Assembly (NCBI GenBank): GCA_030040055.1
Contig: JASHUK010000146.1
Location: forward strand, 1-6,748
DNA: 6,748 nucleotides
Direction of reading: 5' to 3'
Source of the DNA: Nitrososphaerales archaeon
GTDB lineage: Archaea; Thermoproteota; Nitrososphaeria; Nitrososphaerales; Gagatemarchaeaceae
Positions within the stretch are counted from its first letter, which is position 1; every line of letters begins with the position of its first letter. The notes under the pieces were generated by a model that ran no database searches, had not been told where the DNA came from, and saw nothing but the letters and a program-made list of their open reading frames with translations. Position numbers and translations under genes: made by a program. Below are positions 6,391 through 6,748 of the stretch, in pieces.

Positions 6391-6748
6391 ATGCAGGAGC
6401 AAGCCCCGCCGAGGGGGAGGAACCTGACCATCCTCTATTTCGCCATGCTCGCGTCGAGGGTGGGGTTCGGAGTCATAGTGATCCTGTTCCCACTGTATAT
6501 CATGAAGTCCACCGACCTTGAGGTTGCGGGCGCGCTCGCGCTATATCCGATAATGGAGGCCGGGGCCGCCCTGCCGCTTGGGAGGCTGTGCGACACGAGG
6601 GGGCGAAGGCGGATCTTCGCGTCGTCGCTCGGGTTCATGGCCGCGATGATGGTGACGATAGGGCTGACGAGGGACATCTACGCGGTGGCGACGATCCACG
6701 CCCTGATGGGGATCGGGGCTGCCGGGGTGACGGTGTCCACGCTGGCCA
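6391..6748 (+). CDS. MFS transporter, N-terminal part (cut by window edge)
   Basis: An integral membrane transporter of unknown substrate. The frame is open from ATG at 6391 to the window end (119 codons plus one base), so only the first three to four transmembrane segments are seen. TM1 is about residues 12-38 (LTILYFAMLASRVGFGVIVI begins at L12). TM2 follows, ending in motif A, G64-RLCDTRGRRRIF, the cytoplasmic loop 2-3 signature of MFS proteins. TM3 is about 76-92, and a TM4 with GIGAAGVTVSTLA closes the visible part. It is not a copy of the DHA2 transporter at 2421-3887: the N-terminus, TM1 and motif A differ, and it lacks the D-x-x-I-V-x-x-x-L-P TM1 motif. A 12-TM family is more likely but cannot be confirmed here. 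It has its own leaderless promoter. Confidence 0.88.
   Translation, partial: MQEQAPPRGRNLTILYFAMLASRVGFGVIVILFPLYIMKSTDLEVAGALALYPIMEAGAALPLGRLCDTRGRRRIFASSLGFMAAMMVTIGLTRDIYAVATIHALMGIGAAGVTVSTLA

Overview
This is a GC-rich window (roughly two thirds G+C by eye), most likely from an archaeon. Two plus-strand genes each have a short AT-rich box that begins exactly 30 nt before the ATG, with no Shine-Dalgarno sequence between. That is the layout of archaeal leaderless transcription (TATA/box A about 26-30 bp before the start site). Arginine is written mainly as AGG, and the proteins resemble those of GC-rich Thermoproteota/Nitrososphaerota-type archaea. That placement is an inference, because no rRNA or other phylogenetic marker is present.

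Layout, left to right. (1) On the minus strand, an AcnA-type aconitase covers 1-2404 and lacks only its C-terminal end (about 80-100 residues), which lies beyond the left edge. (2) Also on the minus strand, 16 bp upstream of the aconitase, is a 14-TM DHA2-type MFS transporter (2421-3887). The two may be co-transcribed, although an AT island inside the end of the MFS gene looks like a separate promoter for the aconitase. (3) An 87-bp divergent intergenic region separates the MFS gene from a plus-strand DUF255/YyaL-type protein (3975-5993) with a thioredoxin-like CHWC site and an alpha/alpha-barrel. Both divergent genes appear to start with TTG. (4) A 95-aa protein of unknown function (6026-6313) has its own leaderless promoter. 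(5) The N-terminal third of a second, unrelated MFS transporter (6391 onward) runs off the right edge and also has a leaderless promoter.

Coding density is very high: the gaps are 16, 87, 32 and 77 bp, and no stretch over 300 bp lacks a gene. I see no tRNA, rRNA, CRISPR array, insertion sequence or other mobile-element signature. The genes do not form an obvious single pathway. The aconitase is central metabolism (TCA cycle), the two MFS proteins are transporters of unknown substrate, and the DUF255 protein has no firmly assigned reaction. The points most worth a second look are the promoter architecture, with short dyad symmetries around the start sites, and the orphan 95-aa protein. I do not find convincing evidence of a new multi-gene system here.
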